NCBI GenBank assembly: GCA_017302655.1
Contig: JAFLDE010000010.1
Location: 1-64,000 of the forward strand
DNA from: Burkholderiales bacterium
GTDB taxonomy: Bacteria > Pseudomonadota > Gammaproteobacteria > Burkholderiales > Burkholderiaceae_C
DNA: 64,000 nt
Direction of reading: 5' to 3'
Each line of letters begins with the position of its first letter. Position 1 is the first letter of the stretch. Under the pieces are notes generated by a model. The model had not been told where the DNA came from. It worked only from the letters and a program-made list of their open reading frames with translations, and searched no databases. Of the stretch, positions 1 through 9,270 are shown in pieces. The position numbers were made by a program, and so were the translations under genes.

Positions 1-73
1 GGCGCCGCGTCAGGCGCCGGCGCCCAAGCCGGCGAGCAGCTTCGACGACATCGACGACGACATCCCGTTCTGA
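1..73 (+). CDS. ssb: single-stranded DNA-binding protein, C-terminal fragment
   Basis: Only the last 23 codons are in the window (frame starts at base 2). They encode a Pro/Ala-rich linker followed by the acidic tip FDDIDDDIPF and a TGA stop. This tip is the hallmark of bacterial SSB, where the terminal DDDIPF peptide docks partner proteins such as RecQ, PriA, exonuclease I and Pol III chi. The body of the protein (OB fold) lies to the left of the window. The stop codon overlaps the ATG of the next gene (TGATG), so the two may be translationally coupled. Confidence 0.9.
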   Translation, partial: APRQAPAPKPASSFDDIDDDIPF

Positions 74-738
74 TGCGCGGTATCGCGGGCTGCTTGTTGG
101 GCGGGTTGGTGGGCATGGCGCTGCTCGGCAGCGCCCAGGCGCAGACCCTGGCCACCGCCCAGGGCCACGAGCCCGCCTGGAGTGCACAGTTCGGCGACAA
201 GCGCTTCGACTTCCAGGCTGCCGACGGCACGCGCTTCGCACTCGATGTCGAGGCCAGGCCAGGCGGCAGCCCGCTGCAAGTCGGCTTGCAGGTGCGGGGA
301 GAGCCCTTGCTGCTGCAGACCGAGCGCCGCCTGTGCCATGACTTGAAGAGCGGCCAGCCCTTCCCCTGGCAGGTCAGCGTGACGATGTCAGGCCGGGTCT
401 ACCACGGCTGCGGGGGCGACCCGGCACTGCTGCTGCAAGGCCGCAGTTGGAGCGGCGACGGGCTGCGTAGCCTTCAGTTTGAGGCTGGCGGCAGATACAG
501 CGCCCAACTCGCCTGCAACCGCCTGCAAGGCAGTTACCGGGCCGACGTCAACGGACTGTCGCTCGGCCAGGGGCCGATGACGCGCCGCGCCTGCGCCGAT
601 GAAGCCGGCAATGCGGCCGAGGATCGGACCTTGGCACAGTTGGCGCGCGTCTGGGCCTTCGATCTCGACGCCCAAGGCCGCCTGCGTCTGCGCCTGACCG
701 ACGGCGCGGCGCTGGTGCTTGAGGCGACGCCGCGTTAG
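73..738 (+). CDS. secreted META/HslJ-like domain protein
   Basis: A 221-residue protein with a clear signal peptide (hydrophobic residues 6-20, likely cleavage after AQA near residue 23). Residues about 27-115 resemble the periplasmic domain of COG3650-type proteins: an EPAW motif early, then a Cys followed by D-x-K-S-G and the YHGCGGDP segment. Residues about 118-220 resemble a META/HslJ domain, with GGRYSAQLACNRLQGSY containing the usual N-x-x-x-G-x-Y core and a later Cys. Members of these families are small envelope proteins, often stress-related, without a known enzymatic activity. The ATG overlaps the ssb stop by one base. The stop lies 3 bp from the convergent stop of the TraB gene, with no terminator between them. 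Confidence 0.7.
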   Translation: MRGIAGCLLGGLVGMALLGSAQAQTLATAQGHEPAWSAQFGDKRFDFQAADGTRFALDVEARPGGSPLQVGLQVRGEPLLLQTERRLCHDLKSGQPFPWQVSVTMSGRVYHGCGGDPALLLQGRSWSGDGLRSLQFEAGGRYSAQLACNRLQGSYRADVNGLSLGQGPMTRRACADEAGNAAEDRTLAQLARVWAFDLDAQGRLRLRLTDGAALVLEATPR

Positions 739-741
739 CAG

Positions 742-1710
742 TCAGTACTTCACCCGCTCGACCTGGAAGCCCAGGCCTTCGAGCAACTTGGGCAGGGCCT
801 TGGGACCGGTCATGTGCAGGGTACCCACGGCGGCCAGCAGCGGCTTGCCCTTGGCGTGTTCCTGGGCGATTCGCTCGGCGATCGGGCCGTTGCGTTCGTC
901 GTTGAGCCGACGCTGAAACGCCTGCTCCTCCGCGCTGGGTGTGCACTGGCAGAGCTTGGCGGCGTCGCCCAGCGTGGCCAGGTCTCCTTTCTCCCAAGCC
1001 TGTCCCATGGTGCGCAGCGCGCCGCGCGTCTCCTGGCGCTCCAGCGCGTCCAGGGTCTGGCGCAACAGCCAGCGCACCTGCAAGGCGTCGTTCGGCAGCA
1101 GCACCGCGAGCTGGCTGCCCACCGATTCCAGCGACACCACCGGCCGATTCATCGAGCGCGCGGCACCGAGCAGCATGGCCTCCTGCGCGTAGGCAGGGTC
1201 CAATCCGTCGCGCCGGCCCGCCAGGCTGGCGTAAGTGATGGCCTGCATGGCCGGGTGCAAGGCTGCCAGCGCGCCGCGCGGCAGGCAGGCGGCGTCGGCC
1301 TGGGCGTCCAAGCGCTGCTGCTCGCCTTCGCTCAGCGTGAGCGCAGCGGCACGTTGCTGTGCCTGCTGGAATTCGGTCAGGAAGCCCGGCGCACTGATGT
1401 CGATTTCCAGGGCCAGGACCTCGGTCGAGGTCAAGGCCTTCTGCAGCTGCGGGCCAGGAAAAATCCACTCCAGCTTGCCGACATGGACGGTGCCGTAGAG
1501 GTAAGAGGTGCGCCCGTCCTTGACCAGCTTCCACAGCGCGCCGCGATCCTTGGCGGCGGCGCGGGCCTTCTCCACCTGCTCGGCGGAGGGCGCCTGCGCA
1601 GTGGGCGGGCAGTCCTGCGCGGGCGATGTCTTGGTCTCGGCAAGGGCCGGCAAGCCAGTCAGCAGCAACAGCGGCGAAAGCGCGCGCGCAAGGCGCATCA
1701 AGCGGTTCAT
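742..1710 (-). CDS. TraB/GumN family protein
   Basis: A 322-residue protein with an N-terminal signal peptide (hydrophobic residues 10-22, cleavage near ALA/ET at 24-25), so probably periplasmic or envelope-bound. After a short linker it carries the two family motifs: LYGTVHVGK around residue 71 and VGTLHMTGP near residue 295, with E and D/S residues between. TraB/GumN proteins (COG3735, related to TIKI metalloproteases) use a conserved GxxH pair; both are present. Bacterial members have no firmly assigned substrate. The start lies 12 bp downstream of the FtsX-type permease stop, so it is probably the last gene of the export operon. Confidence 0.8.
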   Translation of the reverse strand: MNRLMRLARALSPLLLLTGLPALAETKTSPAQDCPPTAQAPSAEQVEKARAAAKDRGALWKLVKDGRTSYLYGTVHVGKLEWIFPGPQLQKALTSTEVLALEIDISAPGFLTEFQQAQQRAAALTLSEGEQQRLDAQADAACLPRGALAALHPAMQAITYASLAGRRDGLDPAYAQEAMLLGAARSMNRPVVSLESVGSQLAVLLPNDALQVRWLLRQTLDALERQETRGALRTMGQAWEKGDLATLGDAAKLCQCTPSAEEQAFQRRLNDERNGPIAERIAQEHAKGKPLLAAVGTLHMTGPKALPKLLEGLGFQVERVKY

Positions 1711-1722
1711 GTGTCGGACTCC

Positions 1723-2892
1723 TCAAGCGGCCCGTAGGCCATCGACGATGGGCAGCCGCGCCGCCGCCCAGGCGGGCAGGAAGCCCCCGACCAGGCCCAT
1801 GACGAGCGCAAACAGCAGCGTTTGTACGGCAATGGCGGGGGTGAGCACGAAGCGGAACGCAACCTCGGAAAAGGTCTGGAAGTTGGTCGTGCTCAGGTTC
1901 ACCCCCTGCATGAGGGAAGCGGCAAGCAAGCCGAGCAGGCCGCCCACCAGCGAAAGCAGCAGGCTCTCCAGCAGGAAGGCCCACAGCACGGCCGGGCGGC
2001 GAAAGCCCAGCGCGCGCAGCGTGGCGATCTCCCCGGTGCGGCTGGCCACGGCGGCGTACATGGTGATCATGGCGCCGACGACGGCGCCCACACTGAAGAT
2101 GCTTGAGAGCGCCAGGCCCAGCACATTGATGAAGATCGCCAGGCCGCGGCTTTGCTCCTCGTAGAACTGGCGCTCGGGCTTGAGGTCCAGCGTGAGCCGG
2201 GGGTCGGCGGCAGCGCGCGCGATGAAGTCATCCGCCGTGGAGGGGTCCTGCAAGCGCAGGATGACGCTGGAACTGCTGACGCGGCGGAAGGCCTGCAGCA
2301 TCTGCTCGCTGTCGCCCCAGATCTCGGAGTCGAAGCCCGAGTTGCCGGCGTCGAACACGCCGACCACCGTCCAGTCGCGCTGGGCAAAGCGCAGGGTGCC
2401 GCCCAGGCCCGCCCCTTCGAAGCCGCGCGCCGTGGCGCGACCCACCACCAGTTCGCTGGAGCCGGGGCGGAACATGCGTCCTTCCACCAGACGAACCTGC
2501 GGACGCAGCAGCAGGCCGGTCTCCGAGGTGCCGCGCACCGTCACGTTGCTTGGATTGCCGCTGCCCCGCTTGGGCAGGTTGTTCAGCACCACCGGTTCCT
2601 GGCTGACGAGAAGCCGCCCGTCAGGGGCGGTGGCGATGCCGGGCAGGCTGGAAAGAATGGCCGCCTGCTCGCGGCTCACGCCCGAGTTGATCTCTGCCCC
2701 TGCGCCTTTGCGCAGCGCCAGCAGATTGCCCGGCGTGCCCGTGGCCACCAGCGTGGTCTTGATGCCCTCGCTCATCATCAGCACCGTGGCGAAGACGTAC
2801 ACCACCAGCGCCAAGCCGGCGGCGGTGAGCAAAGTGGTGACGCGACGCACCCAGAGGTTGCGGGCGATGTAGGACAGCGGGACTTGTTTCAT
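1723..2892 (-). CDS. FtsX/MacB-type ABC transporter permease
   Basis: A 389-residue inner-membrane protein with the FtsX-like architecture: one TM near residues 18-40, a periplasmic MacB-PCD-like domain of about 220 residues, then three TMs at about 260-285, 305-340 and 350-385. The last part includes the conserved region around TLRALGFRRPAV that follows TM2 in this family. In MacB/LolCE-type systems this subunit does not pump substrate through a channel; it transmits ATPase motion to periplasmic partners. It is 37 bp downstream of a second permease and in the same operon as an ATPase and a HlyD-type adaptor. This suggests a tripartite exporter or lipoprotein/peptide-handling machine; the substrate is not readable. 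Confidence 0.85.
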   Translation of the reverse strand: MKQVPLSYIARNLWVRRVTTLLTAAGLALVVYVFATVLMMSEGIKTTLVATGTPGNLLALRKGAGAEINSGVSREQAAILSSLPGIATAPDGRLLVSQEPVVLNNLPKRGSGNPSNVTVRGTSETGLLLRPQVRLVEGRMFRPGSSELVVGRATARGFEGAGLGGTLRFAQRDWTVVGVFDAGNSGFDSEIWGDSEQMLQAFRRVSSSSVILRLQDPSTADDFIARAAADPRLTLDLKPERQFYEEQSRGLAIFINVLGLALSSIFSVGAVVGAMITMYAAVASRTGEIATLRALGFRRPAVLWAFLLESLLLSLVGGLLGLLAASLMQGVNLSTTNFQTFSEVAFRFVLTPAIAVQTLLFALVMGLVGGFLPAWAAARLPIVDGLRAA

Positions 2893-2929
2893 GCAAAGAG
2901 CCCGCGAAAGGCCTCGCCAAGCGGCCTGC

Positions 2930-4087
2930 TCATGCGACGTGCCTCAGACCGTTGACGATGTCGATGCGACCCATCTGCCAGGCGGGCCAAGCCGCTGCGA
3001 TGAAGCCCACCGCGAAGGCCGCCGCGACCTGCAGCATCACCGTGGTGTCGGACACCATGAACACCGGCAGGAAGCTGCCGGCGGCCTTGGCGAAGGCGGC
3101 GGCGATCGGGAAGGTGACGGCCACGCCCGCCACACCGCCCAGCAGGGCGATCACCAGGCTCTCGCCGAACAGCAGGCGGCTCACAAAGCCGGGGCCGAAG
3201 CCCAGCGCCTTCAGCGTCGCGTACTCGGCCAGTCGTTCACGCGCCGTCATGGTCATGGTGTTCGCCATCACCGCCAGGATGATGAGCACGATGATGTAGC
3301 TGACAGCCTCGATGGCCACCAGGATGGCCTCGCTCATCGACACGAAGCTGAGCTGGAAGGCCGACTCGGTCTCGGTCAGGGTCTCGGCCAGCGAGTTCTT
3401 GAACAGGGCGTCGACCTGCTGGCTCACCGCCGCCGCTTGCGAGGGTTCGTCGATGCCCAGCACGAACACCCCAACGGCGTCCCCGCGCTTGGGGAAGCGC
3501 TTCTTCACCGACTCGTTGAGCAAGTGCCAGCTGAAGAGCAACTGGTTCTCGTCGGTACTGGCCTCGGCGCCATCCCAGATGCCGCGCAGGGTGAAGGTCC
3601 AGGTGCCGGGAAAGATGGTGCCGCGGATGGGGATGGTGTCGCCGATCTTCCAGCCGTACTGGTTGGCCAGCTTGCGGCCGGCGATGGCGCCTTGGCGGTC
3701 GCGGATGAAGGCGGCCTTCTCCTCGTCGCTGAGCCGGTACTCGGGGTAGAGCTTCAGGTAGCTGGCCGGCTCCACGCCGAACTGCGGAAAGAAGTTGCGT
3801 TCGCTTTGGTAGATGCCGCCGAACCAGTTGGCCCAGGACACGCTGGAAACCCCCTCGACCCCGCGCAGGCGCTCGGCGTAGGACAGCGGCAGCGCGAAGG
3901 TCAGGCTGATGGCATTGCGGCTGATGAGCCGCGTGGCGCTGCTGGCCTGCACGCCGGCGTACCAGGCTTCGTTGATGGTGCGCAGCAGGCCGAAGGCGGA
4001 GATGGCGACGACCAGGCCGAGGAGGGTCAGCCCGGTTCGGAGCGGGTGGCGGAAGGCGTTTCGGAAGAGGAGTTTCAGCAGGAACAT
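2930..4087 (-). CDS. FtsX/MacB-type ABC transporter permease
   Basis: A 385-residue paralogue of the downstream permease: TM near residues 10-32, a periplasmic core to about residue 250, and three C-terminal TMs, with [13 protein letters not shown] after TM2. It is a heterodimer partner candidate for the 1723-2892 protein, as in LolC/LolE or DevC-like pairs. The ATG is followed by [21 protein letters not shown], typical of the family N-terminus, which supports this start. About 660 bp separate it from the ATPase gene upstream. That gap is filled by a giant inverted repeat, so its expression with the ATPase depends on reading through that element or on a promoter inside it. Confidence 0.85.
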   Translation of the reverse strand: MFLLKLLFRNAFRHPLRTGLTLLGLVVAISAFGLLRTINEAWYAGVQASSATRLISRNAISLTFALPLSYAERLRGVEGVSSVSWANWFGGIYQSERNFFPQFGVEPASYLKLYPEYRLSDEEKAAFIRDRQGAIAGRKLANQYGWKIGDTIPIRGTIFPGTWTFTLRGIWDGAEASTDENQLLFSWHLLNESVKKRFPKRGDAVGVFVLGIDEPSQAAAVSQQVDALFKNSLAETLTETESAFQLSFVSMSEAILVAIEAVSYIIVLIILAVMANTMTMTARERLAEYATLKALGFGPGFVSRLLFGESLVIALLGGVAGVAVTFPIAAAFAKAAGSFLPVFMVSDTTVMLQVAAAFAVGFIAAAWPAWQMGRIDIVNGLRHVA

Positions 4088-4125
4088 GGCTCGTTCCAGC
4101 TTGGTTCGTGTGGGGAAGACCGCTT

Positions 4126-4721
4126 GGGGCCTTCAGCCCCAAACCCCGACCCCCTTTTCTTTGCTTCGCCAAAGAAAAGGGGGGAAAAGAAAGGCGACCC
4201 TGTTGCGCTCGCCCGCTTGGCCTGCGGCCAATCGGGTGCCCTGCGCTGCTCAGAACCCGGGGGTCGCGCAGAACTCACTGCGCTCACCTGCGGTTCGCTC
4301 CGCTCAAACAAGCTGCGCGAAGCCAGAAGCCGATGCGCGCTACGCGCGCCCCCCGGGTTCTTGCGCTGCTCGGCGGCGCAAAAGGGGGGCTCCAAACAGC
4401 CAGCTGTCCGCTCACTGCCTGCAGTCAACGAGCCGAAGTTCGGCTGTTGGCTGCTGGCTGCTCGCCGCCGTCTGCGCCGCCGAGCAGCGCAGACAAGGGG
4501 CCCGCGTGCCGCAGGCACGCTTCCCATCTGACTCGCGCAGCTTGCCTGAGCAGAGTGAGCGCAGCGAACGCAAGCGAGTTCTGCGCGGGGCCCCTTGGCG
4601 AGCAGCGCAGGGAACCCCTCGCCTACGGCGAGGGGCGAGCGCAGCAGGCCCGCCTTTCTTTTCCCCCATTTTCTTTGGCGGAGCAAAGAAAAGGGGGTCG
4701 GGGTCGGGGGTTGAAGACCCC
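4126..4721. repeat. giant imperfect inverted repeat (~600 bp) inside an operon
   Basis: The two ends (4126-4214 and 4633-4721) are inverted copies about 89 bp long with few differences. The inner parts also match in inverted orientation (the blocks around GCGCAGAACTC, AAGCTGCGCGA and CTGCGCTGCTCGGCGGCGCA). The structure folds about a perfect 7-bp palindrome at 4431-4445 (AGCCGAA-G-TTCGGCT). Each arm carries its own 14-bp hairpin (4150-4183; and 4663-4697 with one bulged base) made of C5 T4 CTTTG paired with its complement. Open frames run through it on both strands with similar Arg/Ser/Ala-rich translations, as expected for a palindrome, and none looks like a real protein. It fills the 4088-4751 gap between the ABC ATPase and permease genes. 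It resembles dispersed intergenic repeats of Burkholderiales; that last point is from memory. Confidence 0.85.
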
Positions 4722-4751
4722 AGATTCGGACTGCTCGAAGCGAGCTCGAGT

Positions 4752-5447
4752 TCAAGCAGCCGCTCCGACCACAAGCACCCCCTTCTCCAACTCCACCACC
4801 CTTCTCGCCCTCGCCGCCGCCTTCGGGTCATGCGTCACCATCACGATGGTTTTGCCCAGCTCGCGGTTCAGGCGATCCAGCAGGTCCAGCACCTCCTCCG
4901 CGGTGTGGCGATCGAGATCGCCGGTGGGCTCGTCGGCCACGATCAGCGTCGGGTCGGTGACCAGGGCGCGGGCAATCGCCACGCGTTGCTGCTGGCCGCC
5001 ACTGAGCTCGCTAGGCTTGTGGTCGAGCCGGTCGGCCAAGCCGACCAGCTTCAGCGCAGCGAGCGCGTGCGCGTGGCGCTGCGAAGCGCTCAGGCCGGTC
5101 AGCAGCAGCGGCAGCTCGACGTTCTCCTGCGCGTTCAGCACCGGCATCAGGTTGTAGAACTGAAAGATGAAGCCGATGTTGGCGGCGCGCCAGTCGGCCA
5201 GTTGGCCCTCGCTGAGGCTGGCGATGTCTATGCCGTCGATCTCCACTCGGCCCGAGGTCGGCTGGTCGATACCCGCCAGCAGGTTCAGGAGCGTGCTCTT
5301 GCCCGAGCCGCTCGGGCCCATCAGCGCCACGAAGTCGCCCGCAGCCACGTCGAGGTCGATGCCGGCCAGCACCGGGATCGTCTGCTCACCGCGCCGGTAG
5401 CTCTTGGCCAGCTCGCGGATGCGGATCAGCGGTGGGGCCTCGCTCAC
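4752..5447 (-). CDS. MacB/LolD-type ABC transporter ATP-binding protein
   Basis: A 231-residue cytoplasmic ATPase. It has Walker [10 protein letters not shown] near residues 45-53, a Q-loop in FIFQFYN, signature LSGGQQQR, Walker [13 protein letters not shown] and an H-loop in VMVTHD. The EPTGDLD form and the length are typical of the LolD/MacB/DevA class that works with FtsX-like permeases. I place the start at GTG 5447, which overlaps the adaptor stop as GTGA; the longer frame starting upstream would only shadow the adaptor gene. The protein is translationally coupled to the HlyD-type adaptor. The gene is followed after 30 bp by the giant inverted repeat. Confidence 0.9.
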   Translation of the reverse strand: MSEAPPLIRIRELAKSYRRGEQTIPVLAGIDLDVAAGDFVALMGPSGSGKSTLLNLLAGIDQPTSGRVEIDGIDIASLSEGQLADWRAANIGFIFQFYNLMPVLNAQENVELPLLLTGLSASQRHAHALAALKLVGLADRLDHKPSELSGGQQQRVAIARALVTDPTLIVADEPTGDLDRHTAEEVLDLLDRLNRELGKTIVMVTHDPKAAARARRVVELEKGVLVVGAAA

Positions 5448-6688
5448 TTCTCGGCCACCGCGATGGCTTGCCCGTCGTGCAGGACCTTGGGGTTGGCGAC
5501 CAGGCGGTCGCCGCTGGCCAGATCCTTGCCCTGCAGTTCCACCAGTTCCCCAAGGTTTCGGCCCTTCTTCACCGCCACGCGCTGCACGGTCTGCCCACCG
5601 CCTTCGGCCTTGAGCACTTTCCACACCGCGCCCTCGGCATCCAGCGCCTTGGCGGGCACGGCCAGCACAGGCTTCATTTCCTCATCGTTCGGACGCTGGC
5701 TCAGGAAGATGGCCTTGGCGCTCATCTCGGGCAACACGCGGGGGTCGAGCTGTTCGAAGCGCAGCTTGGTCATCACCGTGGCCTTGGCGCGGTCCACGGT
5801 GGGCACGATGCTGGCCACCTGGCCGCGGAAGCGCTGACCGGGTAGGGCGTCGAGCTGGATCTCCACCGGCTGGCCGAGCTGCACCTTAGCCAGGCTACCT
5901 TCGCTGACGTCGGCCTCGACTTCCAGCGTAGACAGGTCGGCCAGCGTGAGCACCGCGCCCTGCGAGCCGGCGGCGTTGCTGAACGGGGTGATGAGGTCGC
6001 CGACATTGGCGTTCTTGGCCAGCACCACACCGTCGAAGGGGGCGCGGATTTCGGTGAAGCCCTGGTTGACCTGCTGCACGGCCAATTGGGCGCGCGCCTG
6101 GGTCACGCCGCTCTGGCCCTGCGCGGCACTGGCCTGCGCCGCGGCCACGGCGGCGCGCGCGGCGTCGAGGCGGCGTTGCGCGGCGTCTTGCGCTTGGGCG
6201 CTGACAAAGCCCTGCGCCTTCAGCTGCTGGGTGCGCGCAAACTCGGCCTCGGCATTGGCCAGCTCGACCTGGCTTTGGCGCAGCAGCGCCTGGCCCTGCG
6301 CCAGCACGGCCTGCGCCTGCCCAACAGCCGCCTGCGCCACCGCAGCCTGGGCCTGAACGTCGCTGGCGTCCAGGCGAGCCAGCAACTCGCCGGCCTTCAC
6401 GCGGGAACCTTCGCGCACGCGCAGCTCCAACAGGCGGCCGCTGGCCTTGCTGGCGACCGCTGCGCGGCGTTGTGCCACCACGAAGCCCGAAGCCGTGAGC
6501 TGCAAGTACTGTTGCGACGGCGTGCTGCTGACCACCGACACCAATTGCACCTCGGGCGGCCGGGGCCGCAGCAGCAGCCCAGCCAGCAGCAGCAGCACGC
6601 CGCCCGCGATGCCCCAGCGCCAAAGACGGCGGCGGCGCGGCGCCTGATGGGGGTCGCGCTGGATTTTCAAGAGGCCGGTGTCGCTCAT
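5444..6688 (-). CDS. HlyD/RND-type periplasmic adaptor protein
   Basis: A 414-residue membrane-fusion protein. A positively charged N-terminus (RRRRLW) is followed by one TM at about residues 24-42. Then come a barrel-sandwich half ([27 protein letters not shown]), a long Ala/Gln-rich alpha-hairpin (about 105-200, many AQA repeats), the second lipoyl half ([21 protein letters not shown]), and beta-barrel and membrane-proximal domains. Such adaptors link MacB-type pumps to an outer-membrane channel; no TolC-like gene is seen here. Both ends overlap neighbours by 4 bp (ATGA with the sensor kinase, GTGA with the ATPase), showing a tightly coupled operon. Confidence 0.88.
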   Translation of the reverse strand: MSDTGLLKIQRDPHQAPRRRRLWRWGIAGGVLLLLAGLLLRPRPPEVQLVSVVSSTPSQQYLQLTASGFVVAQRRAAVASKASGRLLELRVREGSRVKAGELLARLDASDVQAQAAVAQAAVGQAQAVLAQGQALLRQSQVELANAEAEFARTQQLKAQGFVSAQAQDAAQRRLDAARAAVAAAQASAAQGQSGVTQARAQLAVQQVNQGFTEIRAPFDGVVLAKNANVGDLITPFSNAAGSQGAVLTLADLSTLEVEADVSEGSLAKVQLGQPVEIQLDALPGQRFRGQVASIVPTVDRAKATVMTKLRFEQLDPRVLPEMSAKAIFLSQRPNDEEMKPVLAVPAKALDAEGAVWKVLKAEGGGQTVQRVAVKKGRNLGELVELQGKDLASGDRLVANPKVLHDGQAIAVAEK

Positions 6689-8073
6689 GGTGCACGCAGG
6701 GGCAGGTCGAGGTGGAAGGTGGTGCCGGCGCCAAGCGCCGATTCGAGATGGATCAGACCGCCCAGTTGGCGCTCGACGATCTGGCGGACGATGGGCAAGC
6801 CCTGCCCGGTGCCACCACGGCCGGCTTTGCTGGTCACCCAGGGTTCGAAAACGCGGGCGTGATCGGCCGGCGCGATACCGCAGCCGTCATCGGCCACGCT
6901 CAGGCGCAGTTGGGTCGCACCGAGGAGACGCGCCGAGATGCGAAGGCAGCCGTGAGTCCGCCCTTCGAAGGCATGCACCAAGGCGTTGTTGATGAGGTTC
7001 ACCAGCGCCTGCCCCAGCTGCCCAGGCCGGCTGTCGAGCTGCAGACCGGGGTCGATTTCGACCTTCCATTGCAGGAGAACCGGGTGGCGTTCCAAGGCAG
7101 GACGAAGCAGCTCGATCAAGTCGAGCACACTGCGGCGAAGTTCGAAGCAGCGGCGCTGGTCGCTCGCGCTGTCGGCGCTGAAACGCTTGAGCGCATGCAG
7201 GCGTTCGCTGGCCATCTGCAGGCTGCGTTCCACCAACGAGGCGGCATGCTGCTGATCGTCGAAGAATTGCAGCAAAGCCCGACGGCCGAGCTGGCCTTGC
7301 TCCAGCTGGCGATGCAGGCGCAGAGCGTCACCTTGCAGGGTGCCGGCGGCCAGCAGCGCATTGCCAATGGGCGTTGCCAGCTCGTGCGCCACTTGGGACA
7401 GCATGCTGGACAGCGCGGCCGCCTGCTCGGTGGCGGCCAGGGACATGCGCGCCGTCTGGAGCTCCTGGCTGCGCACCTGCACACGCTGCTCCAACTCGGC
7501 ATTCAGGCCTCGCAGCTCTGCCTCTCGCCGCTTCAGTTCGCGCATCGCGCAGGTCAGCGAGAGTTGATCGCCCAGCTGTCCGGCCAGCAGGATCTCTGAT
7601 TCCTGCCAGAAGTGCGATCGGCCCACATGCTCCATGCAGATCAGGCCGAGCAGTTCCTCGCCCTGACGCACCACCACATCCAGCATGGAAGTGATGCCGT
7701 TGGGCTTCAGATAGGGCTCTACGTAGCCTTGGGTGCGAGGGTCCGTGTAGGGCTCATGCGCATCCACGTAGCAGCTGGTGAGCAGGTGGTGGAATTCGTT
7801 GGCGAAGGCTGTTTGATGCAGCACCGCGCCTTGCTCGTGGGTGCCGCAGCTGAGTCTGAAAAGATCCTGCAGGTGCAGCTCGTCTTGCCGGTCATTGAAG
7901 AACCAGACACTGACGCGCTCGACGCCCATCAACGCTGCCAGCTCCTCGGTGATGAAGCGGCACACGGGCTCCACCTGCCCAAGCCTCACGTGCGGGCTCG
8001 ATGAAAGACGCGCCACCAGTTGTTGCAGGCGATGCGCGTGATCCGATGACGGTCCAGGTTCCCGGTGTGACAT
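6685..8073 (-). CDS. GAF-domain sensor histidine kinase
   Basis: A 462-residue soluble kinase with no TM segment. A GAF-like sensor covers residues about 30-175 and a coiled coil about 176-222. The H-box is VAHELATPIG with the phospho-acceptor His230. The HATPase_c domain has an N-box (QALVNLINNALVHAF, 355-369), G1 DDGCGI (395-400), F-box FEPW and G2 GTGQGL (421-426). I start at ATG 8073 (MSHREP), because the longer upstream frame only lies antisense to the aminotransferase gene. The stop overlaps the adaptor ATG (ATGA). No response regulator is encoded nearby, so its partner must lie elsewhere. Its place as first gene of an export operon suggests it responds to a cytoplasmic or diffusible signal. 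Confidence 0.88.
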   Translation of the reverse strand: MSHREPGPSSDHAHRLQQLVARLSSSPHVRLGQVEPVCRFITEELAALMGVERVSVWFFNDRQDELHLQDLFRLSCGTHEQGAVLHQTAFANEFHHLLTSCYVDAHEPYTDPRTQGYVEPYLKPNGITSMLDVVVRQGEELLGLICMEHVGRSHFWQESEILLAGQLGDQLSLTCAMRELKRREAELRGLNAELEQRVQVRSQELQTARMSLAATEQAAALSSMLSQVAHELATPIGNALLAAGTLQGDALRLHRQLEQGQLGRRALLQFFDDQQHAASLVERSLQMASERLHALKRFSADSASDQRRCFELRRSVLDLIELLRPALERHPVLLQWKVEIDPGLQLDSRPGQLGQALVNLINNALVHAFEGRTHGCLRISARLLGATQLRLSVADDGCGIAPADHARVFEPWVTSKAGRGGTGQGLPIVRQIVERQLGGLIHLESALGAGTTFHLDLPLRAP

Positions 8074-8121
8074 GGCGTGTGGCCGGCAGTGTAGGCAGAC
8101 CCATTTATCCTGCGCCCCGCC

Positions 8122-9270
8122 ATGCCCGTCCTGCCCCGCAAGCTGCCTAACGCCGGCACCACGATATTCAGCCGCATGTCCCAGCTGGCGCTGGAGGCAG
8201 GTGCCATCAATCTCGGACAGGGCTTTCCTGACTTTGACCCTGACCCGGCCCTGGTAGAGGCCGTGCACCGCGCCATGCGCGAGGGTCACAACCAGTATCC
8301 GGCGATGGCCGGTCTTCCTCTGCTGCGCGAACGGTTGGCGACCAAGCTGCACTTGCAGCACGGCCGCGCCTACGACCCGGCGCTTGAGCTGACCATCAGC
8401 GCTGGGGGGACACAAGCGATCTACACCGCGCTGCAATGCCTGCTTGAAGCCGGCGACGAAGCCTTGCTGCTGGAGCCTGCCTTCGACAGCTACGCGCCAG
8501 CTGTGTACGCCGCCCATGCGCACCCAGTGGGCGTGCCACTCGACGAGGTCTACCGTCCCGACTGGCAGCGCGTGGCCACGGCCATCACGCCGCGGACTCG
8601 CGTCATCCTGGTGAACAGCCCGCACAACCCCAGCGGCCGGGTGTTCGACGACGCTGACCTGGACGCCTTGCACCAGCTGGCGGAGCGCCATGATCTGGCA
8701 GTCATCAGCGACGAGGTCTACGAGCACATGGTCTTCGACGGCCGCCCCCACTGCAGCGTGGCGCGGCACGAAGGGCTGGCGGCGCGCAGCTTCATCGTCG
8801 GATCCTTCGGCAAGACCTTCCATGTCACCGGCTGGAAGGTCGGCTATGTGGCGGCGCCAGCGCCGCTCACCGCCGCCTTCCGCGCGCTGCATCAGTACAC
8901 GGTGTTCACCGTCAATCCGGCGGTCCAGAAGGGACTGGCCGACCACTTGCAGGATGCCGCGCATTGGCAGGGGCTGGCGCCCTTCTACCAGGCCAAGCGC
9001 GACCGTTTTCGCGCTGGCCTGGCCGGCACGCGCCTGCGCCTGCTTTCTTGCGAGGGCAGTTACTTCCAGACGGTGGATTACCACGCCTTGTCCAACCTGC
9101 CTGAGACTGAGTTCGCCGACTGGCTGACGCGCGAAGTGGGCGTGGCCGCCATCCCCCTCTCCGTCTTCTACAGCCAACCCCAGGAGCGCGGCCATGTGCG
9201 CTTTTGTTTTGCTAAGCGCGACGCCACGCTGGACGAGGCGCTGCGCCGTTTGCAGGGTGCGCTGGCATGA
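8122..9270 (+). CDS. PLP-dependent aminotransferase (YbdL-like methionine aminotransferase)
   Basis: A 382-residue fold-type I aminotransferase. The N-terminal segment (SKLP-like start, GTTIFSRMS, INLGQGFPDFDPD) and the block SFGKTFHVTGWKVGY, with the PLP lysine Lys231, match E. coli YbdL closely by memory. YbdL prefers methionine, histidine and phenylalanine. NSPHNPSG (165-172) and SDEVYEH (196-202), with the PLP-binding Asp and Tyr, are also present. It is transcribed divergently from the sensor kinase across only 48 bp. The stop overlaps the next start (ATGA), so it forms an operon with the pyroglutamyl peptidase. Alternative roles within the family (kynurenine or glutamine transaminase) cannot be excluded. 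Confidence 0.88.
   Translation: MPVLPRKLPNAGTTIFSRMSQLALEAGAINLGQGFPDFDPDPALVEAVHRAMREGHNQYPAMAGLPLLRERLATKLHLQHGRAYDPALELTISAGGTQAIYTALQCLLEAGDEALLLEPAFDSYAPAVYAAHAHPVGVPLDEVYRPDWQRVATAITPRTRVILVNSPHNPSGRVFDDADLDALHQLAERHDLAVISDEVYEHMVFDGRPHCSVARHEGLAARSFIVGSFGKTFHVTGWKVGYVAAPAPLTAAFRALHQYTVFTVNPAVQKGLADHLQDAAHWQGLAPFYQAKRDRFRAGLAGTRLRLLSCEGSYFQTVDYHALSNLPETEFADWLTREVGVAAIPLSVFYSQPQERGHVRFCFAKRDATLDEALRRLQGALA

Noticed and set aside
548..1984. Long minus-strand open frame overlapping the TraB gene
   Set aside because: It is the out-of-frame shadow of TraB and of META-gene DNA in high-GC sequence, with Arg/Ala/Gly-rich composition and no motifs.
3909..5157. Several long frames on both strands through the giant inverted repeat
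   Set aside because: Their translations are similar on both strands because the DNA is palindromic; they are Arg/Ser/Cys-rich without domains and extend into shadows of real genes.
8074..9195. N-terminal extension of the sensor kinase frame to 836 residues
   Set aside because: The extra part lies entirely antisense to the YbdL-like aminotransferase and the 8074-8121 gap; the kinase proper starts at ATG 8073.
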